From Tricholoma matsutake (lineage: Eukaryota; Basidiomycota; Agaricomycetes; Agaricales; Tricholomataceae), in the NCBI GenBank assembly GCA_026075535.2, contig AP026548.1:1612001-1676000 (forward strand): 64,000 nt of DNA, in the 5' to 3' direction. The translations under genes were made by a program, and so were the position numbers. A model generated the notes under the pieces. That model saw only the letters and a program-made list of their open reading frames with translations, did not search any database and was not told where the DNA came from. Below, in pieces: positions 21,884 to 33,160 of this stretch (positions are counted from its first letter, which is position 1; each line of letters opens with the position of its first letter).

Positions 21884-24800
21884 TCAAGCATGTTGATACT
21901 CATCCACCTCCATACCATACCCGAAGACAACTACTGGCATCCAACTAAGGTAGTCGTTGAAGGGGAGTGTTGATACATCATTGGCTAGAGTATGACATGA
22001 TATAGGGTATGATGAGTGTTGTTCTTCATCTGCTTCAGTAGCATATGTATGACTGCTTTTGCCAGTTGTTTGCAATGTTTGTTGGTCGTCCCTAAAGTTA
22101 AAAATGTTTAAGTGATGATGCAATACCTTCTCCCCATGAACAGTTCCATCAATCTGCCTTAATTGGTACTGGTGTTCATTGAGTCTCTCGTGAATGACAA
22201 AAGGACCAGACCATCGAAGTGCGCCTTTGTTGCCATGCTGGTTGTCAAGCCATGTTTTGTGCTTGAGTACCCAGGTGCCTACTTTAAAATTTCCATCAGC
22301 AAAATTCTTTCCATACTTATGGTTGAAGTCGTTGATGGCCCGCTGTCTCTTCTCTCTCTGTCGTTTGAGAGCTTCTGTCACGATATCATCATGTCTTGCT
22401 ATTTGTTGGATTCAAACTACAATGAGATCGTCAGTGATCAGAATGTTGTCCCAATTGAGGGTTTCCCAAGTCCTATCGGCTATATCAAAGGAAAGAAGGG
22501 GTTCATGGCCATAGAGCAAGAAATAAGGTGAATAGCCTGTCATGCAAGAGGCCATGCAACGAATCGCCAGCAGACCTGCATGTAAATAGAGAGGCCACCA
22601 TTCCAGATGTGCAAAGTATGGCGCTACACAATGTTTGATGGGCTCGTTCCACAACAGCATTTCCCTGTGGATAGTAAGGTGAAGAGACAATGATAACAAC
22701 ACCATACTGTTCGAGTAATATTTTTGCCGCTGCTTGGAATTCAGAACCGTTATCAACTACACAATATGGGATGCAACCAAAATGACAGATGATTTCTTCA
22801 TAGATAAATGTTGCCCAGGTGGAAGCGGTGTTGTGCCTGGCAGCTCGTGCCTCAACCCAACCTATTGCTGGTTTGACTGCTTGTAGAATGAAATGCATAC
22901 CCTTGTGGCCACGTGGCATGTGAATAGTGTCGAAGTCAAAATGGTGCAGGATCGCAGTGTTCCAGCTTGGGGAGAAGGGAATTCGAGGCCGCATTTTGGA
23001 GTGAAGTTGACAGCTGTAGCAAGAACAGACAAAGTACACAATGTCGTCATAGAGATTAGGCCAGTAGAAGTGGTCCATAATTAACTTGAATGTCCCATTG
23101 TGACCATGATGGCCATCCTCATTATGGGCCAGTGCTATAATTTATTTTCATTTGTCAAGGTCAGTAATCACAAGCCAAGGTGGTGTTCCGTTCCTCCCTA
23201 ACCTCCATAGTCGTTCATTGTGAACAAAGAAGGACTTTGTCCAATTAAGGAAATGGTTTCTCTCCTTGAGAGAGGTTATTCGCGAATGGATCAGTCCATC
23301 TTCCAAATATCAAAATACTTCCTTCCAGCCCTCAGGTGACTCATCATCCTTTATACTGTGGGTGTGCGAGGTGCACACTACATACCCCATGGGGTCAACA
23401 TCCTCATAGTCTCGACGCATGTCCAAACGGACATGGGGGTTTATCCCGTTCAAAGTTGTGTGTAGTGAATCATGAGGTATTGGGAGCAGCGCACCTTGTC
23501 GTGGTTTTGACATATACTCATAAGAATTTCGAGATCCAACACCTCATCGCCCAGGCAAACTTGGACTGTCTCATAAGCCAGTGTACAATGATTCTCAAAC
23601 TCGTGACCCGTATATGTGAGGGTATCTGTACTCTTCAACAAAATATGTGTGAGTAATGAACCTTTGAACATTATAGGGTCTTGAAGTGAGGGATCAAACC
23701 CAAAACCATCGTATTTGCGGATCCTGGCTACTTGTTCATCATGTTGGTCGTCTTCGTCGTCTAACCAAGGAATACTGAGAGTGTCGATGGTAGTAGCAGT
23801 CACATAGTCTCCAAAAGGTACTGCTGGGCTCGAGCGAAGCATATGCATGATGTCTTCCATAAAGGAGGGCATGTTATTGTAAGTTGTATTGGTTTCTCGA
23901 GAGACGAGAGTCAGTAAATGATCAAGGGGTGATTCGCTCACTAATGAGCTTATCCCTATAAACCTGTCAAGGTAGTCTTCGGCATCTTCTTCATCCAAAT
24001 CCAAGGACAAACACTTTCTTCTCAAAAGCCCATTGGGCACAGTGTGCTTTTCCACGGACACATGGTTGACTTCAAAATCAAAAAGGGAAAGATACAAGAC
24101 CCAGAGCATCATAGGAGCATTTGGCAAGTCAGGAGTCTTGATCATTTCGACCAAGAACTTCGCATCAACATCCAATCAGAAATGGATGCCCCAAATTTGG
24201 TGTTGCAAGTCCTTCAAGGCACAAAAGACACCATAAAGTTCGCACTTTGGCTGTGAGTAGTGAGTTTCGACTTTGCTGAATGTACAGGAGCCATATATCA
24301 CCAGGTGCTTCTCTTCCTTTTGATGTTGAAAAACGACCCATCCTGCACCATTGCTGCATGAGTCGACTGCTACAACTACAAGTCCTTCATCCGAGGCCCT
24401 TGGGGGGAGAGTAATCAGACCTGCAGCATCATAGTCAAGACACACCAGCACTGGAGCCAATGCCATAGCTTGTTTGAGTTTTTCCATGGCGTCGCATGCC
24501 TCATCATCAAACAAGAATTCCCTGTCAGATCCACGTGTCAGCAATGTTAGAGGCTTCGAGATCAACGAGAAATTTTTAATCCATTTTCGCCCAACTCCGG
24601 CTGTCCCGAGGAACGAACAGATGTCAGACACATCACATGGCTCTCCCCAGTTGAGTACTTTCATTACCAGTCCATGCTTGAGGTGTCAGCCATGCCGGGA
24701 GACAACTGATCCTACGATTTCTAACTTGGGTGTCGTGATGATGAGTTTCCAACCTGAAGCGGTTATTCCAGCTGCTATCATCCGCGTGAAGTTCCGTTGG

Positions 24801-25543
24801 AGGGTGGTAGGCTACCACCCTGTCGGGTACACCTTTGGAACTCAGGGACAGAGTTTGTTGCTCCTTGAGGTAGGACAGTAAGCCGATGGGGCCCTATAAT
24901 GGAATTGAAATTTGTAAGAGGTCGGGACTTCACTGCTAGAATCCGACCATCATATCCTGCAAATAAATCAGCCAATGCATAGATAACACGACCAACCAGT
25001 CCCTTGGCAAAGTCGTCCACACGAGGGGGTAGCACTGCATCACGGAATGTCACTTTGTTCAACTCTTGGACGTCATGGACAATTCGCAGTCCAGCTTTCT
25101 TCATAACTGTGAAAATCATCGATCGGTAAGAAGCCATCGAATACTCATATTTCCCAGCTGCTTTTTGTTCTTCCAACATTTGTTGAACCGTTGATTCAAT
25201 GGCCTTGGGTACACATATTGGTGGTTGGACCCAGGGTGTATGCTCTATTACGGGGATTTCATAGTCGGGGAAGTATTCCCAAGAGAACGTACCTCACTCT
25301 GCATTGCAAAATGCAAGAGCTTTTTCACAAGATGAAAGGACATGAACAGGTAAGTCAATTTCTCATTCAGATAGGAAATCCTTGGGTACCATCCCAAGGA
25401 TGAAATCCAGTTGGTCTCGAGTCAAATGGGTCGTGGGTTCAAAATCTGCCAGATATGGGGGATTGAGGGGTAAGGGGGTGAGTTCAGGTATCGTAATCGT
25501 TTTGAAGACCTGTCCTGCCAGATCGGGCATGTATGTTGGGACT
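21884..25543 (-). pseudogene. pol: pol (RT-RNase H-integrase) of the minus-strand gypsy
   Basis: RT begins near 25179 with YRSMIFTVMKKAGLRIVHDV and LADLFAGYD; the frame reaches LPQGATNSVPEF near 24850 and then jumps to sequence normally found well past the catalytic box, so the FIDD region is deleted. RNase H is recognisable at 24176-24664 (VAVDSCSNGAGWV, QPKCELYGVF). A protease-like acidic linker follows at 23600-24000. Integrase: C-x2-C in VCSCYSCQ, DFDTIHMP, CVVDNGSEF and GNAVVERAHQTL give the Asp-Asp-Glu set at 22600-23078, and a C-terminal domain (FKVGTWVLKHKTWLD) lies at 21884-22381. Several frame changes and stops exist. Confidence 0.88.
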
Positions 25544-25969
25544 TGTAAGGGCAACCTAAGCCTCTAGCAAAGGGAAATCCAAAGTTAAAATTATACTACA
25601 TAATACAGGCATTGGGGACACACCTAGCAAAGGGAAATCCGAAGAGAAAACTCTAAGGATCCCCTTGCTGATGCCCAGTATATGTGAAGACGACAAAAAT
25701 CAAATATAACCTAAAAATAGAAAAAGGCGGAGATAGGCAGATCAAGGCCGCCAAATGACATCATACCAAGGGGTATGTGTCGGAAGGGGTACTCCGCCTC
25801 TAAATATAAAAGTGTCAACATGTACAAACATGATAGCAAGGGAAAATTAGTAATAAAATCCGGAAAAATCATAGAAAATGAAGAATAGAAGGAAATGAGG
25901 TGGGGAAAAATATAGGACGAACATAAAAAATAGGAAAAACACACAGGGCACCCCCCTAGTCCCCTTACA
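25544..25969. repeat. 426 bp solo LTR with 5 bp target duplication
   Basis: Begins TGTAAGGG and ends CCCCTTACA, with GGACT duplicated at 25539-25543 and 25970-25974. Removing the insert and one GGACT restores a continuous minus-strand frame (KVRPV to PTYMPD), which confirms the boundaries. On the minus strand a TTTATATTTAG box lies near 25800, suggesting that orientation. The length equals what I recall for the marY1 LTR of Tricholoma matsutake; sequence identity was not checked. Confidence 0.85.
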
Positions 25970-26323
25970 GGACTGGCCGAACCTTGCAATCAACTGGTTT
26001 GTATTTGCGTTTTTGTGCAGCTGATGAACTGTAAGAAGGGTCATCCGAGATAATGCTCATCGTGTCCAAGAAGTGTCGAGAGGGTTTGTAGGAGTCGAAG
26101 CTGCAAAAGAAAAGGTTCTAAGAAGCTCATTGTAAGCATTAGGTGGGTCGAGAGAAGAAAGTAAATCGAAATCATCCTCGTTAGTAACCAGTTCGCCAAC
26201 GAGGCACCAAAGTGATTGCCCAATACTTGGCCTGTCTACTTACAGGCTTGAGCTGCATGTCTGTCTTTAATTTTCTGAATTGGGGACCTCTTCAATGGTT
26301 GCTCGCTGTGTCTGGAACATCAG

Positions 26324-26620
26324 TCAATCAGTATTTTGCGGGGCATTGACAGCAACAAGTTGAATAGAAATAGTAGGCCGTCGGGGGTGGCACTCATACT
26401 GATTGCAATCGCCATCCTTCCACAGGCACATCTCAACAGTTCCTGACCTAGAGTATGCCAGTGTCACTGAATACCATTGAAGCCATGGTTGTCTGAGTAT
26501 AACATCTTGTTTTCCAGTATCTTCTCGGTTGACAAAGAAATGGTGGTCAAACCGATGGCCACCACAGATGACAGGAGCATCACGGCAACACCCTAAGAGA
26601 GGTACCGGAGTATCGTACAT
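26324..26620 (-). pseudogene. protease-region fragment of the minus-strand gypsy
   Basis: Translates to segments such as LGCCRDAPVICGGHRFDHHF and RQPWLQWYSVTL, matching the region just after the protease active site in this gypsy lineage (the usual GQPWLQWYS motif has Arg for Gly here). The active-site end itself is missing, cut off by the truncation at about 26630. Confidence 0.75.
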
Positions 26621-27840
26621 TTTTTGTTTCTTGCATTGCTATAGTACATCATATGTCTTGTTTCTTGTCATTGTCGCTACTTCATTTGTACTGTCAATAA
26701 GTCATTTCTTGTCACTGCAGTTTCTTGCAATGTCATATGTTTTGGTTCTTGTGATCATTGCTACGCATCTTGTTTCTCGTGATTGTCAATACTTCATTGC
26801 TACATTGTTTGTACTGTTGATATGTCACTGTGTTACTTTGTGCTGGGTAAAAACCATTTGATCGTGAGAAATCTTTCTGAAGGCTGTCACTAAGTATGTT
26901 TTCATTTGCAAAGGGCCATGAGAATTAGAACATCATGATCACTCTTGATCATAGTTGCTAGGGCTTTGGAAGGGGCAGACATATATTTTGTGTTTTATGT
27001 TTTCACGGAAATATAATTGCTCACTATGTTTTCATGAACAATCATTTTGGGGTATGGGCTTTCCACATTATTGATCATAGATAACTTATTAATAGCCTCT
27101 GATGCCAAGCTGCCACCACCCTACAATCATATTTCAGGAACAGGCGATGGATTGATTGACAGGAAGAACCCCAGATATAAAAGGATCCATTGCAGCAGGG
27201 GGCACAACAATATGGTGAGTGGGAATGTGGCCAACGAGCAAGGGGCCGCCAGGAATGGCACACCACAATCCGAACATCACATGGATTTGTTATATATCAT
27301 GCAGACCTGTAATTACAGTCCTACATGTACCACACTATTACCTGTCATTACAGTACTTTGATGTATGAAAACCACATAATTGCCTGTAGAGGAGGCAAAG
27401 GGATCTGTTAGCTTAGTGACAAATATTTCAATATTTGGCAAAGTTTATTTATTTTATTGTGGCCGACAGGCCCCACATACTAACCTTAATTTTTTTACGG
27501 AATCAGACACAGCTAATCAAGAGGATTCAAATGCACTATTTTTCAAGATTTTACTGAATTTTTTAGGGGGGGGGGGGTGGCCAAATCTTTCAGGTACCTG
27601 ACCCGAAATTGAGAAATCGGCTCGTAGAAATATCTTCATTAGGCTCTATTAGATGGTTTTTGAGGACACCAGATGTTTGTGCCAACCTCCAAAATTCAGT
27701 TGCTAAAATTAGTTGACTTTGTTTGTCCACAAAAATGATAGTAGTGTTTATTTGTGCATTGGTCTTTCTTCCTCGAGCTCCAGTGTAACCGGATCAAACT
27801 CATCAACTATAGTAATCGATCGAATTTATCGGCGACATTA
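26621..27840. other. spacer with degenerate low-complexity block
   Basis: 26621-26850 is made of degenerate TTGTTTCTTGTCATTG-like units. 27569-27582 is a poly-G run. No gene is supported; 27640-27840 may belong to the degenerate BTB copy flanking the Tc1 element. Confidence 0.4.
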
Positions 27841-28006
27841 CAGCCGATATCATGTCGATAGGCCCCTGGATGACAGGCTCTATTTAATGTTTGTTTGGTT
27901 CTATCAGTGATGGAACCGCCATGCGGCAGCCACACCTCAAACGCGTGCTTGGCACTATAGAAGGACTCGCCCATGTAGCGCTATGGCACTGTAAAACACC
28001 ATTACC

Positions 28007-28153
28007 ATGAGACGGCATATATCATCAGACATAAAGCGGCTGGTATTGCGACTTGCAACTGTACGTGGATACAAGTACAAGAAAATTCGTGAAATATCAG
28101 GTGTTAGTGAGAGGACAACCAAACGCATCTGCGCTCTTCATCGAAACAGGTGA
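28007..28153 (+). pseudogene. transposase first exon (helix-turn-helix)
   Basis: A 48-codon frame begins MRRHISSDIKRLVLRLATVR and contains KKIREISGVSERTTKRICAL, a helix-turn-helix of the kind found at the N-terminus of IS630/Tc1-type transposases. The sequence ACAGGTGAAG at its end is a plausible splice donor, but the catalytic DDE/DDD exons do not follow. Inside a TIR-bounded element, this is the remnant of its DNA-binding domain. Confidence 0.6.
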
Positions 28154-28555
28154 AGCCGCCTTTGGAACTGGTGGCTGTTGATAGAGTTGTGGGTGGTGAT
28201 ACTGAGCATGCAATCCAGGAGGCGGGGGCAGGTTATATTGCATTGGAGGAACAGCATAATGAGGTGGAGGTGGAGGATAATGTGCCCAAGGTCCTTCGCG
28301 TCGTTGGTACTGCAAAGCGCCTAGATACCCATCATGCGGAAGGTGAGGGACAAAGTTGTTCGGGAGGTGAGGTCGCTGATAGTCGGCAGGAGGGCCAAAT
28401 CGCGGTGGTGCAACATTGGGTCCATGATGACGGGGAATGTTCTGCTGGTCAGGGCGCCAATCTTCGCCAAACATGAGTCCAGCCATATTTGCTACCCTAC
28501 CTCTGGGATCGTAGCCAAAAGCATTGTAGTCCTCAGGCCGTTCCTGCTGTGCCAT
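28097..28555 (-). CDS. proline-rich ORF inside the Tc1 element
   Basis: Minus-strand frame from an ATG at 28555 (MAQQERPEDYNAFGYDPRGR), followed by a strongly Pro/His/Tyr/Gln-rich stretch (PPPPPHYAVPPMQYNLPPPP). Its end overlaps the transposase exon antisense. No family recognised. It could be a captured host gene fragment or a second ORF of the element; the frame is open for 150 codons despite complex sequence. Confidence 0.35.
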   Translation of the reverse strand: MAQQERPEDYNAFGYDPRGRVANMAGLMFGEDWRPDQQNIPRHHGPNVAPPRFGPPADYQRPHLPNNFVPHLPHDGYLGALQYQRREGPWAHYPPPPPHYAVPPMQYNLPPPPGLHAQYHHPQLYQQPPVPKAASPVSMKSADAFGCPLTNT

Positions 28556-28837
28556 GACGAAAGATGGTGCCGACCCAGCATCGAGAACAGTGATCTTATA
28601 GCCAGAATTTGTGAGCACGGACCACCTTAGAATGTTATAAAATCAGCACACAGCGGCTTTCCTTGGTAGCCATAGCTGGTCATTGACTTCCACAGCGTCG
28701 AGCGAGCTACTGAGACGACGACACAGTGGACTTTGGCACTGCATTCGGCTCATCGGCATGCGGTTCCATCACAGATAGAACCAAACAACTAAATTGAGTC
28801 TGTCGTGCTGGGGCCTATCGACATGATATCGGCTGTA

Positions 28838-29040
28838 AAGACTGAGGTTAAGCCTCGACAATGTCCCGTTCGAATTGCAGTGGGTTCTGAGCGCTGAGCA
28901 TCCACTCGGATCCGTGGAGTTGAGTGCAGATAAGCAAGTGGACCAGAGCTTTTTCGGCCCATCAGCGAGTATGTATGTACTAGTAGAACCAGGTCTTGTC
29001 GATTCAACCAATAATCCGTATTCGACGGATGCCATCATTA
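28838..29040 (-). pseudogene. degenerate partial duplicate of the BTB gene
   Basis: The minus-strand translation includes GPKKLWSTCLSALNSTD and THCNSNGTLSRLNLS, which resemble GQKKLMSAWLSAVSLSD and TPCNSNKARITL in the BTB gene about 500 bp upstream. The copy is cut at 28837 by the Tc1 element. Confidence 0.4.
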
Positions 29041-29281
29041 CAACAACTCGGAGTACCGAAGAAAGTACAATGGAAGAAGTCGAATTTTAGCTCGATAGGT
29101 GAGGAAGAACCTTCATCTTGTCGTCCTCGGGTCCACCTTCCAGTCATTACTATGAACAACATCACATGAAGGGTTATTTTTCGATCAATTTCCGATTCAA
29201 CCTGACCCTCTGAGACATCCCGCAATACAACGTGAACAGTGTCAATGGATATGGACTCCATGAGGACTTACCAACAAGTTC

Positions 29282-30558
29282 TCACTCCAAGTCGAACCAG
29301 ACGCTCATGTTCTCCCAAATCTGCTCCCTCTGTGTCGTCAGCGACTTTACCCTCGATTTTGCACATCCATCGCAATACCCCATATCCTTCTTCCAGTCTA
29401 CTTCGAGCAGATACCCTATACCACAAATTGGATCGAATTGATAGGTGGTCAGATAGGACGACATAACGTCCAAGGTAATGCGCGCCTTGTTCGAGTTGCA
29501 CGGGGTCTTAAGCGCACAGTTGACATCGCTGAGTGAAACTGCAGAGAGCCAGGCAGACATAAGCTTCTTCTGTCCATTGGCGATCCGGATGAGGTCCTGC
29601 CGATCCAGCTGATGAACGAAGTTCTCCTCATTGACGTCGTCCGTATCGCTATCTGACTCCTCCTCATCGGAATATTCTTCTTCAGTCGAGTAGAGAGTGT
29701 TCCGCTTCGCGAGCTCATAAAATGCTCGTTTGAGCACTGTGTTCAAGCCATATTCACGACCCAGGAGAACAGCTTCAGCAGCATGCGGGAGTAACTTTCG
29801 TGTTCCAAACGATAGCCTGCCTGAAAATTCGCGATTGAGGTACTTCCGAGCAAAGTCAAACATTTTCTGGAATTGGAGGAGAGATGCGGCCCTAAAGATG
29901 GCAGCGACAGTCGGAAAAGTTGGATCCTTGAAGTAATAGTCACTGTAGCAGTGATTGTCAAACCAGAAAGAAGTTGAAAGAATTAAGCATGCACTCACAT
30001 GGAGTCGTCCATCGCAGTCAGTAACGTTTCGAAATCTCTGACAGCCGTTCCAGTTGAATCCAGGTAATACAGGTCACACCCGTCGGACTCCTCAATCCTC
30101 ACATCATTGATATCAGCAATATCATCGTGATCTTCCACCCCCGTCTGCATCTCTAGCATCTGACCTTGCCCCCGCTCGAAGAGTTTCTCAAACCAAGGAG
30201 ATTGGGATGTTAAGCGACTTCGGTGCAGCTTGAACCTTGTCGAACCTATCTGTATGAGAATGTTCCCGTCCAGTGCCCAAAATCTCGGGTGCTTCGTGTA
30301 CGCAGGCTGCGCTGGCGCACTCTTCACGCGCTTGCTCGACGTATCCGGGCTGCCTTCCTGTTTTCTCTTGACAGATGACTTCGGGGTGCTGGACGTGTTC
30401 TCCTTTTTCTCGGTAGTTTCTTGGGGTTCTGGTGAACCTGATGCAATGTCACTATCAACGGTCGACACTGGCAACTAGAACGTTTTTGCACACTTTCTGA
30501 ACATTCATGAGTGGGCATTAAGATGACACACGCCGGAAAGTGACGTCACACGTGACAT
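29282..30558 (-). CDS. BTB/POZ domain protein
   Basis: Proposed exons on the minus strand: 30558-30532 (MSRVTSLSG), 30474-29999 and 29942 downward. The 57 bp first intron has a GTGTGT donor and a TTCTAG acceptor; the second, 29998-29943 (56 bp), starts GTGAGT and ends CTACAG. Splicing gives a Ser/Lys-rich N-terminus with a basic SSKRVKS patch, then a BTB fold: FWALDGNILIQIGSTRFKLH, SPWFEKLF, later AMDDS-IDYYFKDPTFPTVA and a helical FARKYLNREF segment. An acidic EEEYSDEEESDSDTDD tract follows. BTB domains mediate dimerisation or cullin-3 binding; fungal members are mostly uncharacterised. The 3' end (stop at 29282 or a GTGAGA donor there) is uncertain. A hAT MITE ends 28 bp upstream of the start. 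Confidence 0.65.
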
Positions 30559-30586
30559 GTCACGAAACGCCTGCCAGTGCCGCCAC

Positions 30587-31211
30587 TAGTGTTCGGGGAA
30601 TTTCACACGAGACCTAATTGACCCGGTAAATTAGCTCTTGAACTAGGTGGCGCCTAATTCACCCATGTATTTTAGTGCTAATTAGCGTGAATTTCGTTTT
30701 GGCTAATTTTGTATGAAACTCTGGAGGACACACGCACTGGCAAGTGCAACAACATTAGGTCCACTGGCGTACTCTGGAAGGAGCTCGTGAACCCACCGCA
30801 ATCTCGGGCTCTCAGTTGATAACAGCTTCTTTGAACCCATTCCACATCTGGATCAAAGCTGTTGAAATTGTGTGGAGATGTTTCCGATGCAATTGGTATA
30901 TGAGCAGAGGATGCTGATTTGCTCAGCAATCAGCATGGTGAATGTTATGTGACAGTACTTTGTACTTTTAGACGACTGTTGACATCTAGATCTGGGATAG
31001 TAAAAAAAAACCAGCGTTTTTCCAACTTTTCCTCCAACTTTTGATACCTCCGAGTTGTCCAAGTCACTCAGAGCCACATTTTCGAGAATCGTTTCGAACT
31101 GTCGGTACGGGCTAATTGACCTGGGGTTTTTGGCAAAAGTGAAATTGACGCTAATTTACCTAGGCTAATTAACCGTTAGCTAGTTAGCTTTGTCTAATTC
31201 CCTGAACACTA
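30587..31211. mobile_element. hAT-type MITE with perfect 8 bp duplication
   Basis: Ends TAGTGTTCGGGGAATT and its near-complement AATTCCCTGAACACTA, flanked by GCCGCCAC at 30579-30586 and 31212-31219. The 625 bp interior is non-coding, with repeated CTAATT/AATTAG motifs near both ends. The 8 bp duplication and TAGTGTTC ends fit hAT. Confidence 0.88.
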
Positions 31212-31230
31212 GCCGCCACACAACAGCTCA

Positions 31231-31256
31231 CCCACCACCACCACCACCACCACCAT
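31231..31256. repeat. (CCA)n microsatellite
   Basis: A run of CCA triplets directly downstream of the hAT element. Confidence 0.8.
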
Positions 31257-31383
31257 CGTCGACACCGCTGCCTCCCATCACCACCTTTCCTTCCGACCAA
31301 CCACCCACCTCCATCAACAGCCGCCAACACCGCTCCATCAACAGTAAACAGCAAACCGCGTGGCTGCAAATTTGCCATCGACT

Positions 31384-33160
31384 CGTGTAATTAAGTATTT
31401 TCAATGTTCTTTTTTCAGGTGCTAACTTTTGTTTTGCTTATTTTTAGGTTATCTACTATCTACTACCTACAACGACGCACGACACACGCCCCCTCCGAAT
31501 TGGATGTGAGGGGGTTGTTTTGGGGTTAAGAGACCAGGAAGCCCGGGTCGCAGGGTACCCGCGAGGTAAGCACGCGATACGCCCCCAATCCCGCCACCTC
31601 ATCACTAACCAGCCCACACACCTCCAAACAGGAAACGCCGCCGCGACAACGGCAGGACGGCGTAACAGGACCCTTAACCGAGGCGGCCCCCACCACCGTG
31701 AGCCATTACAGGGTTTATTTTTTTATTTAATCTATTCCTTTTCGGTGCGGGGAGGGTGCAGGACAGGACAGGACAGGATGACGGAGAGGGGGAACAAGCG
31801 CACAGCGGGGGCCCAAACGACACGTATCCGAGTCGTTGTTTTGGCCCCAGGTATTCTTTTTCTTCTTTTCTTTGTTTTATCCGCTAACAATAAGTTTTCT
31901 TTCTTTAGGATGTAAACTATGTGCCACCAACCGCACCCCCTACGAGACGACACCCACGCCCGCAAGCAACTGCTTGCGGGGTGGATCCTCTTCTGTATCA
32001 CCGGGCGCATGGGGCGCCACTGCCGCTCCCTGGCCCCACCACCCACACTACATGCCAGTTTGCGTTTCCGAGTTTTTGCGAGTTTTTGCGAGTTTTCAGT
32101 GGTTGCCTGAGTTGAGAAACCTCCGGAATCTGAGATGCTTTACTACTGATGTAGTGCATTTTTGCAACAGGAAATAAAAATACGATTTTTTTTTGAGGGT
32201 GGCAAAATATTTGCACAAAAGTGGAGGTGACCCGCACCATAGTCGCCTACAAAAAGGCTCCTTACCTTCGGAACCGCCTTTACGACGAGCAAGTATGCGG
32301 AACATGGGAAATGCCGAGGCGCGACTTCACGCTTCTTGCCATCGGAGAACAACACTGCTAGCCACAAAACGGGCACAAACGACGGTTATCGTCGTTTGGG
32401 CCCAAGGTATCCTCGTTTCTTGTTTTTCCTGTTTCAACTAACTCATGTTTTCATTAATTTATAGGTTTGACTGTGTTACAATAAACCGACGACCCCAAAA
32501 CAACACACCCACGCCCAACGATTGGTTAACAGGGAGCAGCGTCAGCGGCAAGCAGACCAACACGGCAGCCACCACCACCACAGGTCCACAGCAGCAGCAC
32601 CCCCAACCGCCGCCGCGAGCAACTGCTCGCGGGGTGGAAGCAGAGAGCAATTGGCACGGCGAGGGCACGACAACAACGGCCACCAACGCCAACTTCCGCC
32701 AGCAACTGCTCGCGGGGTGCAAGCGGGGAGCAACAGGGAGGGAGACGTCCCTGAGACAGCCACCACGACCCAGCCTACGACGAGGATGACCACGACGAAG
32801 ACAACGACGGGGACGAGGGACGACAGGGATCAGGACGAGGACAGAACGACACCGACGCCACAACACCCCAACACCCCAATACCATCGACGGACACACCAG
32901 CACCCGCCCCCACCGCTGCGAGCAACTGCTCGCAGGGTGAACCACGAGTGCTACGGACGACGACGACATGAGGAACAGGACAAGGAGGAAGACGGACGAT
33001 GAGGAGGACCAGACGACAAGGGTGAGGATAACGAGGACGGCGAGGACCACACGACGAGGAAGAGGAAGAGGATGACGATGGGGATGGAGACGGAGATGGA
33101 GACGGAAACGATGACGAGGGAAAACAACGAGGAAAAAAGACGGCGGGGACGGACAAAGCA
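31384..33160. repeat. GC-rich region of hairpins, palindromes and intron-like modules
   Basis: A hairpin CCCCCTC/GAGGGGG is at 31489-31514. Four palindromes of the AGCAACTGCT family lie at 31959-31980, 32613-32632, 32696-32715 and 32916-32935. Two modules repeat a stem-loop built on GGGCCCAAACGAC (31807-31848) and GGGCACAAACGACG (32371-32403), each followed directly by a sequence with intron signals: GTATTC..GCTAAC..TTTAG (31851-31908) and GTATCC..ACTAAC..TATAG (32407-32464). Another intron-like segment, GTAAGC..CTAAC..ACAG, lies near 31566-31631. Long frames here are compositional. 32950-33160 is GAC/GAG-rich simple sequence. Confidence 0.55.

Larger units (their letters stand above)
21884..26620 (-). 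mobile_element. second Ty3/gypsy lineage, 5'-truncated, minus strand
   Basis: Protease, RT, RNase H and integrase segments occur in the order expected on the minus strand (26620 down to 21884), but gag and the 5' LTR are absent: homology ends near 26630 in degenerate CTTGTTTCTTG-rich sequence. A 426 bp solo LTR (25544-25969) interrupts it between protease and RT, and the RT catalytic box is deleted. The lineage differs from copies A and B in its RT signature (YRSMIFTVMKKAGLRIVHD) and lacks an obvious chromodomain. Confidence 0.88.
27841..28835 (+). mobile_element. Tc1/mariner-type element, non-autonomous
   Basis: A terminal inverted repeat of about 80-87 bp starts CAGCCGATATCATGTCGATA at 27841 and is mirrored at the right end (28755-28835). 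TA flanks both sides (27839-27840 and 28836-28837), the Tc1/mariner target duplication. The 995 bp interior holds only the first exon of a transposase and a proline-rich frame on the other strand, so it cannot move itself. Confidence 0.85.
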
